The notes under the pieces were generated by a model. The model made no database searches. It worked only from the letters and a program-made list of their open reading frames with translations, and was not told the origin of the DNA. Shown here one piece after another: positions 1-12,445 of a stretch of 64,000 nt of DNA. This DNA is from Camarhynchus parvulus (taxonomy: Eukaryota > Chordata > Aves > Passeriformes > Thraupidae). Where the stretch lies: positions 61,929,993-61,993,992 of the forward strand of contig NC_044573.1 of the NCBI RefSeq assembly GCF_901933205.1, read 5' to 3'. Both the position numbers and the translations under genes were made by a program. Position 1 is the stretch's first letter; every line of letters begins with the position of its first letter.

Positions 1-1010
1 GTCTGAGTATTTCTTGTATTCCTTATCTTTTTTTTTTTGGCAATTTGATCAGAGTAGATGGTTAATGCAGTTAAGTTTCCTTTCATCAATTGTTTTATTG
101 GGTGCTTTTTACAAATTTTATTTCTTCCCTCCTTTCTAGAAGTAACTTTATTTGGAAGAAGTTACTTATGGATAAGTCTTATTTGACATCTTCAGAATAA
201 AAAGATCTACAATATATATAGTCAAGTTAATATTTATTCTAAGTTACAGTCTATAACTATCATAAGCCTATAGCATATATAGATAGATATGGTCTGCAGT
301 ATATAGACCTGTAGCTGTTTCAAGTTATAGTCATTCCATGTGATTTCAAGGAAAGAACTGAAGGAGGAGATCAATTCAAGCAGTATTCAAAGATGACTAA
401 AACATATACAGCAAAGGAGGAATAATTTATTGCTAGATATATTTTCAAAATCCTAGAAGCTATGTTCATTCAATTACTCCTTTGTTCAAAAATTTAAATA
501 AAATTATGCCAATCTGCAAATTCTATCATTGCGTATATTGTTAATCTCTGTGTGTTCTACTCCTAATGTACACATGCCCCACTTACATTACCTTAGTTAT
601 CTGTGCCAGAACTGTATATCCAAACTCTATGGGGTCCTGTGGCCCTCTCCAAAGACAGCCTATAATCTGTGTCTGCCTGATGGTGTTGTGCTGGAAAATT
701 AAAAGAAGCACTTGAGTGACAACTCTTCCCCCTCTATCCCTGCATGGAGCATGTGTATTCAGCCTGCTGCTCCTTTCAAAGGATTACAGGGAGGCAGGGA
801 GAGGAGAAAAAAAGAGAGAAGACCCCAAACTTTTTTCTCTTTGATAAAAGTTTCTTTAGAGCAAATGGGTAGTGGTTTACCAGCACTGAGAAAGTTTCCA
901 TAGTGTTTCCTTTGTTGAGAGTGGTCACAGCATTACTTTTTGTCTCCTATGCTCCTGTTTAACTTATCAGCAACTTCAATTACTAAGTTATTAGTAATTA
1001 GTAATTACAG

Positions 1011-1070
1011 GTCCTTCTAACGTGACAAAGGAGGCAAGATTTTCTCCGCCCAACCTTCAGAAAAGAACAG
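1011..1070 (+). CDS. possible TRDN mini-exon (weak)
   Basis: A 60-nt segment lies between an ACAG acceptor and a CAG|GTAGGA donor. It is open in the phase-1 frame used by all the triadin exons downstream, and its length is a multiple of three. It would encode PSNVTKEARFSPPNLQKRT plus a split residue. Against it, the acceptor has no strong pyrimidine tract immediately upstream, and the peptide is less Lys/Glu-rich than the clear exons. A chance match is quite possible. Confidence 0.22.
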
Positions 1071-3069
1071 GTAGGAATTTCTTTTAAATGTCAATACAGC
1101 TGAAAACTTGCTGTTGAATATATCTGCAAAGACTTCACAGGCTCCTGACCCCCTGCAGTAGCACTGATATCCAGCTCAGCTGAGCCTGTGTCTCAGATAC
1201 TGAGAGCTCTTGCTGATGCAGCCATCACTATTTCCCATAATAGGCATCAAACTGGCAAAATTCTTTGCCTGTGCCTAAAAACAAGGATGCTGATTAGTGA
1301 GCTGTAGAGCTCAGTTGAAAATATATCAGCATCAAAGACTATAGGGACAACTTATAAAGCTGTGGGGAGAAACTTCTAGAAACCTTGGTGCCTTTCTTAG
1401 TTGTGTATTTTCTTATTGTATTATGGATCACTCTACTGCATAAACATATATTTCACATTATTTGTCCCCCATTTAAGTCATCATATCTGACCAAACTGTG
1501 GCTCATAAATAAATCAAAGCCTATTTGCATGCCTTTCCTTCCCCTCTCCACCACCTCTTCAAGCCTCATGAGTGGGTTTCTGTAAATGTTATTGACTAGG
1601 TCACTGGGGACTTCGTTTTTACCCTTTGTGACTTGGTGTTTTGCAATTTTTTTCCTAAAGTGGATCTTTCTGGAAAATGCAAATATATCAAAGGACACGG
1701 GAAAGTAAGGATTTTTAAGACTGCGTATACTTCCTATTTATGTATCTTGGGAGTTTGTTACTATTCATGTAAACAAAATAACAGAACACTTCTAGGTGAA
1801 ATGTTAAATACTCGTGGTGATTAATGTGTGTCTGGCACCTTATGCAATAAAAGAGCTATCATCACACCTCATTCCCTTTGAAGGATGGGCTAAGTTTGAA
1901 CGAACAAGGATGATGTCCAGACCAAAAACCGTATCCTACAGCAAGCTATATTTCATAAACTGAAGCATAGTGGTTTTATTTAAAGCAGAAAGAGGAAAAT
2001 TAAATCCCTGAATTTGGAGTTGTTGCTGGGATACTCTATAGATCATAACACTACAAAGTTACTTTATTTATTTTATGAGGTGAATAAAATGTCTTCAGTC
2101 TTGGAACCTAATTTTATTGAGAGTAGTTAAAGAGAACACTGGAATAATAAATTTTCCACTTCTTAGTGATACAGGACATCTCAAGACTCTGTCTGAATTT
2201 ATAACTAGCTTTTCAGCTCTTCCCTGCCGTAAAGAAGAGTAAAGAAGCCTGGTTATACTCACGAATATAGAAACTGATTTTCTGTTGTCATAAGCATATT
2301 CAAATAACTTGAGGCCAATAAAACTCTAAGTTATAATTTGCCACATGGTTTTTGGTAGGCATGTTACCCAGTTAACCAGAGTAGAAGTTCATTCATCCAG
2401 AGGGTGTAACAGTGGCATTAAAAGTTTGTAATATTTCATATATAACTCTTCATTGCTTTTTTCTAAGATATTTGCATTGTGCTGAGTTATTGACAGCATC
2501 TATCCTGTATAGATAACAAAAATTCCTTCTCATCCTCCGTTCTGTGATTTATTTTACAAACAAATGTTCTTTTTTCTTCTTCTTTGCTTTTGACATGTTT
2601 TGGGATGTCTTTGAATATTTTCTTATGTCAGCTATGTATGGATAATAAACCTATTTATTTTCATACACAGATTGATAGGAGAAATAATTCAATAGTGTGT
2701 ATTTCTTTCTTGCCATATATGTTATAGTATACTGTCATTAAAGAAACAAATGAGCTGATTTGTACTTGCTGTGCAATACTTACTCTTCCTTTAAAGCAAA
2801 TGTAACATGAAATAATATCTTGCCTGTGGCATTTTTTTTTCTTAACTTGTAACATTTTTTTCCCTTAAAAATTGAGTTATATTGTGAACAGTAGCAGTTC
2901 ACATTTCTATCTATTTCCATTTATTTATCTGCCATTGTCATTTGCATAAGAACTATATCTTTATCCTGAGGATATCATACACTGCTGCTGCTTCATCATT
3001 CTATACCATCTTCCTAACCTGACCCAGCTTCACCCCCGGAGTGGAATGTGGGAGGAAAGCATTGTGGTG

Positions 3070-3092
3070 AAAGCTGGCTTTAAGCCAGCTTT
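3070..3092. repeat. short inverted repeat
   Basis: Two 11-nt arms, AAAGCTGGCTT and AAGCCAGCTTT, are separated by a single T and form a near-perfect palindrome. An imperfectly related palindrome, GAAGTTTGAAAACTTC, follows at 3151-3166. No function is inferred. Confidence 0.6.
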
Positions 3093-4530
3093 ATGTTTTT
3101 CCCTTTCTGGGACCAGCAATAAAGTGGTCAGTTGGGAGCAGAAGTTTGAAAACTTCTGAAAAGTCATCAGTGAGTTAAAACTTCTGAAAATGAGAACCTG
3201 CTCCCTGGAAGAAAGTGATCTCAGTATCCTTGGCTCACAGGGTGGGGAACTTGGTGCACGATGTAATGTGTCCTGCACTTAGAATTACATCCAGAAGTTG
3301 TAAGAATCAAAAGTGTTGAACCTTCTTTAGGAGCTAAATATTATAGGAAATCTAAGGGAGATCAGGTACACTGATTACAAAAAAGCTAACATGGGCGTGT
3401 GGCACAAAATGCACAAGGCCAGAGATTTGTGGCTGTGACTGCAAGGGTGGCTGCTGATCACTGAGATCACCAGTGTGCCCAGAGTAAAGCGGTCAAGTGG
3501 TGCAGCTGTTCCCTCAAGTCTTTTCATATATTCAGTATAGAGGATACCTCAAAGGGTTTCAGGCTTCACATTGGAAGTTTTCTCTCAGTCCCCTGAAGAA
3601 GATTCCACCTGCTGCTGTGAAGATCAGGCTCCTAATTTCATAACCTTTCCCTGTGCACTGTGGTTTTCTCCACCAGCTTCAGCCACCCTGGAAGTGGGGT
3701 TTTTTTCTGTTACAACTCACACTTAAATCCAGATGGATAAGTGGGATCACTTCCTGGTACCATGGTAGCCAGGAGTATGTTCAGAGTTAAAATTATTTTT
3801 TAAAGTATCTTCTTTTAGCTTTTTCTGTTTTGCTGAAGATTTAGTTTACTTTCATTTGAAATAAATGGCATGGTTTTTTTCTATATGCTTAGGTGCTATA
3901 TCCTGTCAGATGGAATGCAGCTGGGTCTATTTAGCATTCTGCAGGCTGTGATACTCTCTCACTCAAACAGCATACATTCAAAAGCCTATCAAATTATTTC
4001 TTCACTTTGGAAAAAACAATTTTCTCATAATTTCCCTGATAAATGCACTTAGGATGTCAAGCAACTGTTGCTTGAAAAAAAAAATTAAACGCTAGTTGTT
4101 TACAAAACATAGTGTATGCTTTTCCTGTGCTTGCTGACCCTGAATGCATATTCCCTGAAGGATTGAGGTAAAGATATATTCTTCAGAGAGAAAAAGCCGA
4201 AACTGTCTTCATGAAGTTTTGGATAAGACCCAAAGAATTCCTAATCCTGTGTCATTGCTTGCATTTTCCTCATCTTTCGAATTTCTGTCTTCTATGTGGT
4301 CTCTACGAACAGTCACCAAAAGCAATTTCTAATCTTGCTTTTGCTACTAACATTATTGCATCTCAAAAATGTGAGACAGTCTCTAGAGAGGATATAAAGA
4401 GAGGTCAAGCTTGCATCTATTTAAGTTCACCATATTGGTCTTGATTTTTAAATATTTCTTGACTTTTCTTTTAAATGTAGAAGGGTACTCTTGTCTTCTT
4501 AGTCTCAGAAACATAATTATCTTCCTACAG

Positions 4531-4581
4531 ATTCCCTGAAGGTAAAAAATCTCAAGAATCCAGAGAGCATAAGAGAAAAAG
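4531..4581 (+). CDS. TRDN: triadin luminal mini-exon (51 nt, first in window)
   Basis: The exon lies between acceptor CTTCCTACAG and donor AAAAAG|GTAGGT. Read in phase 1 (the first two bases complete a codon, one base is left over) it is open and encodes DSLKVKNLKNPESIREK if the preceding base is G. Length is 51 nt, the same as the next two exons, and all three end in Lys codons before a leftover G. The Lys/Glu-rich peptide fits triadin's highly charged luminal tail, which in the known family lies in the sarcoplasmic reticulum lumen and contacts calsequestrin and the ryanodine receptor. Frame 2 is also open but does not join the next exon. The exon is small and variable, so identification rests on the exon ladder more than on the peptide. 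Confidence 0.72.
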
Positions 4582-6695
4582 GTAGGTGAAGAAGTTAAGA
4601 AATCCAGACCTGAATATCAGAACAGTTATCCCGTCTAGAAAGAGGTCTTGGGTAGGTATATAGAAGTGTGGCAAACCAAACCCATCCTTGTTCCTGTTTA
4701 GATTATTTTAACCATTATACTGTTTTTAATAATATTTGTGCTGTACAGATCCCAGTAGGATCCCTAGAAATCATCTGGGCTTCTTTTAAATGTGAATATT
4801 TGAATTTATATCTTGGGGAAAATACTAAAATTTGATCTTATACCACTTTTGGATGTTAGTCTGTCAAAAATGAGTTGTTTGAATCCCGCAGTGTGAACAT
4901 TACTAAAGGAAACTAGACTAAATCTGGTCCATGTGGCTACAGCTCAGGAATGTGGGTGTCTGAGAATGAAACTGGCTGAGGCTACTGACACATCCAGGTG
5001 TTTGAGGGTGACTGATATGACAAATTTTTTCCTTAATTTGTTGGTACCATGGGGCACATACATCTCTGTGTCTAATCCTTTCAGTTGCAAGACCACCGCT
5101 AACTGTTCACACAGGAGTCATGGGTTGCTTCATAGCATCTATTTGGAGCAAACCCTATTTGTTGCAATGTGATGTGTATGGAACACTCTCTTTCTGGAGA
5201 GTACTGAAACAGCTGAAAAATTTAAATGAAGCAGCAAAGGCTGTCAGTACAATGCCTGGTTCCTGAGCTGGAACAACACAACTGAAGTCCAAATTGTTAC
5301 AAAGTCCCATTTTTTTTGGAAGCTGGAGATACGGGATGCAGTCCAGATTATGGCTGCTGAATAGATATAGAACAAGATGACACACTTCTGCAAGGAATGT
5401 ATTGTTCCTTGTAAAGACTGTAGGAAATGAAGCCAGGACGTCCCTTGTGGCTGAGAATTCTCCTCTATGCCGCTGCTGTCAGTCCTTGTGTCTCACCTGG
5501 GCACCAAAAGAAGATCATAGTTTTCCTTTATTTGGGCTTACCTAACTACTGAATTTCTGGGGGGCTTTTGGGGGATTTGGTTGGTTGCTTGTTTTGTTGG
5601 TTTTTTTTGTCCCTGAGTTCTGCCTTGTCAGTTACTAGAAAGGGAGAACTAGAATATCACTGTAAGGGAGATAGAATATAAGAAAATAAAGGTAGTATAA
5701 AAAGTAATCTCACCCCTAAAGAGTTGCAGCTGAGCCAATTATTAAAGACTGGGAGCAGGCCTGACTTTAACAGTCCACAGCTGTAGCCAATAAGAAGAGT
5801 GTTATAAAAGAGTGGATTGGTTGGTTGAGGGAACTGGAGTCAGGTGGTTACTGTGAGAAGAAGAAGAGTCAATGCTTAGAGGAGTTGCACATGAGAAATA
5901 TCAAGGAGGTATAAAACTCTTGCAATAAGGAAACAACACTATGGAACCCTTGCAATATAATGACAGCATATCACAGGGGTCTTTTGCTCATCTCCTTTAA
6001 TACTTTGTCATATACTGAAGAAAAAAAATTAAAGGTACAATTAAGTCCCTGGATTATTCATTTTGACATAAAATATATGAATGCACATTTGAAGGGTGAG
6101 CACTGCTCTTCTTTTATAGCCAGTGTGCCTGTCATTTTAAAAAGTTATATATACATAGGAAGTGAAATTCTGTTCAAAGGCAATACCCATGCGGCCTTTT
6201 CAATATTAAGAGTATTGGAGTCCTGAATGAGTAGCTGGTCCTTTTGTCACTCCTGAGTAAAAAACTCCCACTTACTTTTGTCAGCAGCCTCTGGCTTTCA
6301 AGAGAAGTATTCCTAATATTTCAATGGTATCAATGTGGATTAGTTTTTATTTGGGTTCAGCAAAAGAAAAAATCATTGATGCCAACTGCTCTGTAGAATT
6401 TCTTTCTTCTTTTTAAGTAATTCTTCATTGCCTGCTTGAGAGAGGGCTCCATAGTTTCCTTAAAATTCAGAGAAGCTAATGACATTTTGAAGGCTTATTA
6501 TTTTGCATATCCAAGATTAGAAAGATGAATGGATGACCTTGTTTTTTTTGTCCTGTTCTTTATTTCCATACTGTTAAATCTATTTAATTATCACATCTCT
6601 TTTGCTCTCCACATATCAAATTGTTTGACTTGCTTTCTATTCAAGTGTCATTTCCCTAACCTGACTTGTGATAAATGTTAAACATTTCTTTCTAG
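4582..6695 (+). other. TRDN: TRDN intron
   Basis: This intron runs between two clear 51-nt exons. It starts GTAGGT and ends with a T-rich tract and TTTCTAG. It contains the LTR-like relic at 5661-5973 and a G/T-rich low-complexity patch near 5560-5615. I see no other gene. Confidence 0.65.
5661..5973 (+). mobile_element. solo LTR relic, avian ERV type
   Basis: The segment begins TGTAAGGGAG and ends near TGACAGCATATCA. In order it contains a CCAATTATTAAAGACTGG block, a CCAATAAGAAG box, TATAAAAGAG, a second GGTATAAAACTC and AATAAGG. This order of promoter-like boxes, and the wording of the sequence, resemble LTRs of endogenous retroviruses common in songbird genomes, as I recall them. No retroviral coding sequence flanks it, so it reads as a solo LTR inserted in a triadin intron in the same orientation as the gene. 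The ends were placed by eye; target-site duplications were not confirmed. The exact repeat family is not assigned. Confidence 0.62.
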
Positions 6696-6746
6696 AAACT
6701 GGAAAAAGAAAAGATGTGAAGCCTCCAACAGCCTTAAAGGAAAAAG
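6696..6746 (+). CDS. TRDN: triadin luminal mini-exon (51 nt)
   Basis: The acceptor is ATTTCTTTCTAG and the donor AAAAAG|GTAATG. In phase 1 the exon encodes ETGKRKDVKPPTALKEK, where the leading Glu uses the G left over from the 4531 exon. Length is 51 nt and phase is symmetric, so it can be skipped without a frameshift. The peptide is strongly basic with scattered acidic residues, as in the triadin luminal repeats. It is clearly related to the next exon: both contain KRK followed by an acidic residue, an aliphatic residue and Lys, and both end K-acidic-K. This points to origin by exon duplication. Confidence 0.85.
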
Positions 6747-7303
6747 GTAATGTCTCATAATTATGTAGCTGGCAAATAACAAGTCTTCTGCTGGTATCTC
6801 AGTGCAGTTTTGATATATTTTGAATTATAGGCTGTTGGCAAAAAGGGACCAAACCTCGATTCTTCTCATTTAAAAGATCTGATATATTGAAAGGAGCAGC
6901 ATCTGACATTATTCAGAAATAATGAAGTCATAACACTTCTTATTGTGGTGGTCTTTAACTGCTGTCTGACCTGCACAGCCAATACTGCAGTGGGAGTGCT
7001 AGTCTGTTCTGAGTGAATTAGAGCTGCTGCTCAATGCACATGGCAGGCTGAAATGATAGCCTGCACAGGAATGAGTGTATGGCTTGACCTGCAGAAACTT
7101 TGCCAGCAAATTTAATGGGACTTGCTTTCAACTTTAGTTTGTGCCTTTTATTGAATTAAATGGAAATTCTAATTCTTAACCCATCTCTTTTATGCATTTG
7201 GCTGATCTGGTGTTACGCACATTTGTTGCAGTACCAATGAGCACAGTGTATATTTATGTTGCTAATTTTCTTCTTTCTTTTTTGTGTTTGATTTCTTTTT
7301 CAG
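6747..7303 (+). other. TRDN: TRDN intron
   Basis: A short intron of 557 nt separates two paralogous 51-nt exons. It ends in a long pyrimidine-rich tract, TTTCTTTTTCAG. No other feature is visible. Confidence 0.75.
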
Positions 7304-7354
7304 ACTCTTCAAAACGAAAAGAAATTAAGGCTTCAAATAATCCTAAGGATAAAG
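7304..7354 (+). CDS. TRDN: triadin luminal mini-exon (51 nt)
   Basis: The exon follows a long pyrimidine tract ending TTTCAG and is followed by GATAAAG|GTAACA. In phase 1 it encodes DSSKRKEIKASNNPKDK, the Asp being completed by the G from the previous exon. Length is 51 nt. It pairs with the 6696 exon as described there. The alternating Lys and acidic residues match the KEKE-like character of triadin's luminal region, which is thought to mediate calsequestrin binding. The exact binding motif in mammals lies nearer the N-terminus and is probably outside this window. Confidence 0.87.
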
Positions 7355-8261
7355 GTAACAATCCCATGTTGAACTCAACCTTAACCTAAGTTTCAGTTGA
7401 GAAAATAAATCCATTGTTCAAGGTGTCACAAATTAGATCCCAGTTTCTTTGGGTAGTTATTCCTGAATATCCTTGAATGGCATCCTTTGCTGCTGAACAT
7501 CCTTTTTACTTGATTGAACAAGTGACAGGTGCATATGAGGCTATACAAAGTTGTAGCTGTGGTATTTTATAGACTCTAAAGTCAAATGGAATTAGTTTAT
7601 TTTTTCTTGATTTTGTCTTATTCTTTCTATTTAAATTAGTCATTTCAGATTGCATTTTGCTTCATCTACATATTATTTGATTGCACTTTTCTCTCTTTTC
7701 TTATATTGAAATATCAGCACTAGCCATCAAATAAAAATCAATTGCAATTTATAGTACCTCTCAAATACTAGGCATATTTAGGCACTGTAATTATAATTAA
7801 CCAACTATGTTTAGGTTTATTTATTCATATCAAGTAAATTCAAACAAAACTTAGTTTACTTTTATCCTATTTGCATATGGATTAAATCTACTTTTTCATT
7901 ATAAAACAGTTGCTCAAGTTAAATGTGTAAGTAATGGATAATATGGATAAAAAATATGTAATAACTTGTTAGATAATAAGTCATTTGAGTCATGGAAATG
8001 TAGTAGTCTATCTTAAAATCTTCCAGTCAGTTTTGAAAACTGTTTTAGATAACTGAATAATACTGCTTCCTATCTTTAGAGTTTTTGTAAGGAATACTAG
8101 AAATATTGAGGTAATATTTTCTCTGACAAAGTTATGGGAGACAACATTTGCAAGTTTTTAAGTGCAGCTATTCCACCTAGAGTATAGCAGAATAGCAGAC
8201 ATCAGCTATTACTTTGCATAGTTGTATCGTTCTGATTTAAAGTAAAGCCTTAAGTGCTACC

Positions 8262-8950
8262 AGAAAAAAGTGCTATTGAGAGTAGCCCCGTCAAGAAGGA
8301 CTTGGGGGTGCTGGTGAATAATAGTCTGGACATGAGCCATCAATACACTCTTGCAGGCAAGAGAGCCAATTGTATCCTGGGCTGCATCAAAAGTAGTGTG
8401 GCCAGCAGGTCACAGGAGGTAATTCTTTCCCTCTGATGAGACTCCACCTGCAGTGCTGCATACAGCTCTTGGGTCCCCAGCACAGAAAGAACATGGACCT
8501 GTTGAAATCCAGAGGAGGCCACCAAGATAATTAGAGGGATAGAACACCTCTCCTATGAAGAAAAGCTGAGCAAATTGGGTTTCTTCAGGTTGGAGCAGAG
8601 AAGGCTTTGGTGTGACCTAATTGTGGCCTTCCAGTACTGGACAGGAGTCTTCAAGAAAGATGGAATGAGACTATTTACAAGAACATGTAGTGACAGGACA
8701 AGGGGGGATGGCTTCAAACAGAAGGAAAGTAGGTTTAGATTAGATGTGGGGAGAAAGTTTTTACTGTGAGGTTGGTGAATAGGTTGCCTAGAGAAGTTGT
8801 GGATACATCCCTGGAAGTGTTCAAGGCCAGGTCAGATGGGGCTCTGAATTATGGGGCCTAGTCGAAGATGTCCCTGCTGCCATGGGAGGGGTTTGGAACT
8901 AGGTTATCTTTAAGGTTCCTTCCAACCCAAACCATTTTATGTTTCTATGA
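8262..8950 (+). mobile_element. CR1 LINE, truncated 3' end, forward
   Basis: This is a degenerate, 5'-truncated copy of the chicken-repeat-1 retrotransposon. Recognisable stretches in order are GACTTGGGGGTGCTGGTGAA, the GCCAGCAGGTCACAGGAGGT region, the GAGGCCACCAAGATAATTAGAGGG region, TTGGAGCAGAGAAGGCTTTG, and the end, CCTTCCAACCCAAACCATTTTATG followed by TTTCTATGA. The usual CR1 tail is a short ATTCTATGA-type repeat, which matches the terminus. Frames here are broken, so only the 3' part of the reverse-transcriptase frame and the 3' UTR remain. Confidence 0.9.
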
Positions 8951-10794
8951 AGTAGGGCTTAAATAATTTGAAACTCCTTGTAGTAGTCAAAGTAGTGTAT
9001 CAACTCTAGTGGAGTTTGATAGCCCTGGGTTTGCACAGCCTTTACCAGCTTCCCAGGCGAAATGAGCACTACCCACTTCAGTTATTCCTACTGGATTGCA
9101 TACAGCCTTGTATGTCATCTATGGATGTACTTGATGCCTTGCACAGCTCACTGAGAACAAATGATATCTCACACCTGAGACAGCGTTTCTCTTTGACTCT
9201 AGCTGACTCTGTAAGAACTTAAAATGCTTGGATTAAATTCTGTCAGACTCATGATTGGGCCAACTGCCTGCTAAGTCTTGTGTATCTTAGGTCTGCCCAG
9301 TGAGCAGGACTATAGATCCTTCAAGGCCCTGAAGCAGAACTGCAACAGAAAAGTTGAATAGGAAAGTTGAGCTTGAGTGGGAAGATCTCAGGTTGCATAC
9401 TCATACATAGTTACACCCCTTTATGTCAACAATAGGATTCAGTAATTTGCTAGTCATCAAAGTTCATGACACAGCAAACCTTATACAATATTCCTTTGGA
9501 GGGAGTTCAGCTCAGTGGCTGCAGGTTTTTAAAAGTTGTTTCTGTCTTCTCTGTTTCATGTGACAGATATGCTATTTCTTAGCTTCTGGGATTCAAACAA
9601 GTACAACATTTCCAAAAGCAAATACAACTAACTCAGTGACACTGAATATGCATGACAAGACATTGACATTTTGTCAGAAGAGTGTAACCCCAATGCGTAA
9701 AGTGGCTCTAAGCATTTGTGTAGGATGCTGCACGTCACTAACCCTCTCTTTCTTAACAATGATAAGTGACATGGCACATACATCAGGCAGGCAGTTTGAG
9801 AAAAGCCTCTCTGGAGAAAAGTATTCCAGAAATTTTTTGGCCATTGCCCTGTAACCAAGTGTGAGCAGGAGGTCACCTTTATGAGTGCTTTATTTTTTTA
9901 GCACTGACAGTGCATGGGGTGCTTCCTCAGAGGACATCTCAGGTTAAACTAGCCAACCATAAATGCCTTGAGAAATAGCAGTGTTTGCATTAGGACTTGC
10001 TACTTTACAGAAATCTGTCAAATCCAGTGTAAATTGCAGTAACACAAGTGGCCTCAGTGTAACCCCTTTGTTATAATAAGTACATTGCTGAAATGTGAAA
10101 ATCAAATTCACAGAAGTTCAATGTAAATTATAATATAAAATAGAGAGCTAATATGAGTAAACTAGTAGGGAACTAAAATGTAAGGTAGATAGATTTGGTA
10201 TACAAAAATCTCAATATCAGCCTGTTCAAATGACCCATCCATTACAGAAGATCATTGCTTCACACTGTCAGTAAGAAATACTTCAAGAAAATACCAGAGC
10301 TTTAAAAGTCAGACTAACATAATGATAGATTTTTAACCAAGACTGAGTCATAATGGCAGGTATAAAATTCCCATTTTGAGTCAGCACTTCTCTGTAAATA
10401 TTCTTCAAGAGACACTAGAAAATAAGAAAAAAAAGAACAGAAGTAACGCACATAGTGTGAATGAACACTGTATTAGAAAAGGGAGTTAAAATTTTAATTC
10501 CAAAATGTAGTTTATATAAAGTATGTTTTATGGCAAACTACAAAGTATGAAGTTGTCCTCATGGCTTGATACTTGATTTTTTTATTACTTTTCGTTAAGG
10601 AAAATATTCAAGCTGAATAATATTCACCTGCATATGTATGTAGAAATACACTTTTGGTAGTAAAAACAGGTTTGTAAATGAAGGTGTATCTACAGATACT
10701 TCAGGTATTTCCTGGAGTTAAGGTCTGCTACATGCTGCTACATGCTGGTACAACCAGAACTCCATTAATAGCATCCTGAAAAGTCCTCTGAATC

Positions 10795-11293
10795 ACAAAA
10801 TCACGGACTCACAGACTTATTTATGCTGGAAAAGGTGTCCAAGATTATTGAATCCAACCTTAGACAGAACACTTCATTGTCAACTAGACCATGGCACTAA
10901 GAGCCATTTCCAGTTGTTTTTTGAACACCTCCAAGAATGGTGACTCCAACACCCTGGGAAGTCCATTCCAGTGCTTAGTAACCCTTCCTGTGAAGAATTC
11001 CTGCTGATGTCCAACATGAACCTCCCCTGGTGCAGTTTGAGGCTATGTCTTCTTGTTGTGGCACTGGTTGCCTGGGAGAAGAGATTGACTCTCACCTGCC
11101 TAGAGCCTCCTTCCAGGCAGTTGTAGGGAGCAATAAGGTCTCTCCTGAGCCTCCCTTTCTCCAGGCTAAACACCCCCAGCTCCTGCACCTGCTCCTCATA
11201 GGACTTGTGCTGCAGATCCTTCAGCAGCTTCATTGCCCTTCTCCAGACACACTCCAGAACTTCAGTGTCCTCCTTGAAGTGAGGGGCCCAGAA
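10795..11293 (-). mobile_element. CR1 LINE, truncated 3' end, reverse
   Basis: Read on the minus strand this is a CR1 3' end. The + strand shows its complement: CAAAATCACGGACTCACAGA near the 3' tip, then the block ending CACCTCCAAGAATGGTGACTCC, then CCTGGGAAGTCCATTCCAG, then CTTTCTCCAGGCTAAACACCCCCAG, then TTCATTGCCCTTCTCCAGACACACTCC and GAGGGGCCCAGAA. It is less decayed than the 8.3-kb copy: a 117-codon frame survives on the minus strand. This suggests a younger insertion or a different CR1 subfamily. Confidence 0.92.
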
Positions 11294-11469
11294 ATCAGTC
11301 TAACTATTTATTTTTGCATGTTTATGCAATAAATCAAAATTCTGGATGTATAATATTATTGTTTTGCATATTATTTTAGATCAGAAACAAGGATTCTCTC
11401 TGACTGGGATAATCTGCTTCTCAAGAGCTGACAGAATAAGCCTTATTCTGTTTTATTGCCATTTTTCTC

Positions 11470-12285
11470 ATAGACTTATAGAACAGTTTAAATTAGGAGG
11501 GATCATCTAGTTTTACTCACCCTGGCATGGGCAGGGATGCATCAAACAAGACCAAGTTTCTTAAAGCCCTATCAAACCTGACTTTGAACACTTCCAGGGA
11601 TGGTTCATCTACAATTTCTCTGAGCAGCTTATTCCAGAGCCTCATCACCCTCATAGTAAAACAATTCTTCCTAATATCTAATCTAAACCTACTTCCTTTC
11701 AGTTAGAAGCCTTTTCCCCTTGTTCAGTCACTATATATTCTTGTGAAGAGTGTTTCTCCATCTTTCTTGTATGCTCCTTCAGCTATTAGAGGCTGCTAGA
11801 GGGTGTCCCCAAAAAATTCTGCTCTCCAGGCCAAACAAACCCAACTCTCTCTCAGCTTGTCTTTATAGCACAGGTGCTTCAGCCTTCTGATCATATTCAT
11901 GGCCTCATTTGGACTCACTGGAATTCTTCATGTCCTTCTCAAGTTGTGGGCCCCAGAACTGAATGTAGTACCACAGTTGGGATGTCACCAGAGTAGGACA
12001 GAATCTCTCCCCTCGCCCTGCTGGCCCAGCTGCTTTTGATGCAGGCCAGAACGTGGTTAGATTTCTGGGCTGTCAATGCACATTGCTGGGTCACGTTGAA
12101 CTTCTTGTCCACCAACATCCCCAAAGAGTTCTCCTTTGGGCTTTCTTGATCCATTCTCTGCCTAGTCTGTATTTGTGCTTGGGGTTGCCCCAGTCCATAT
12201 GCGGGATCTTGGGCTTGGCCTTGTTGAACTTCATGAGGTTCGAACAAGTTCTCAAGTGTGTCACGCTCCCTCTGGCTTTATGGCC
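11470..12285 (-). mobile_element. CR1 LINE, truncated 3' end, reverse (second copy)
   Basis: A second reverse-oriented CR1 lies about 180 bp beyond the first. The complement of its 3' tip is CATAGACTTATAGAACAG. Further blocks include CCAAACAAACCCAACTCTCTC, TGGGCCCCAGAACTGAATG and CCAGCTGCTTTTGATGCAGGCC, then the block beginning TTCTTGTCCACCAACATCCCC. It extends further 5' into the reverse-transcriptase end than the other copies. The left end blends into unrelated sequence near 12.29 kb. It belongs to a different, more diverged copy than its neighbour, so the pair is two insertions and not one split element. Confidence 0.9.
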
Positions 12286-12445
12286 CCAATTGCACTGGAC
12301 CAGGCTCCACACACAGTCAAAGGGAACTTGCTCAGGAATATTACCATACCCTTGCCTCTTCTACCAAGTGACTTTACAGAGAGAGGACTGTGGGGATTTA
12401 GGAATGGTATTCCTCAATTTAGTGTTCCCACTGGAACACTCCAAA

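Larger units (their letters stand above)
1..4530 (+). other. TRDN: TRDN intron (3' part)
   Basis: I see no confident gene here. By position it is intron upstream of the first recognised triadin exon. One weak exon candidate (1011-1070) is listed separately. The frames of 60-82 codons in this stretch show no recognisable domain and no good splice context. A short palindrome sits at 3070-3092. The rest is AT-rich unique sequence with short T and A runs. Confidence 0.6.

Noticed and set aside
1661..1704. Exon-like VDLSGKCKYIKGHGK between AAG and GTAAGG
   Set aside because: Length is 44 nt, which breaks the phase-1 symmetry kept by all supported triadin exons.
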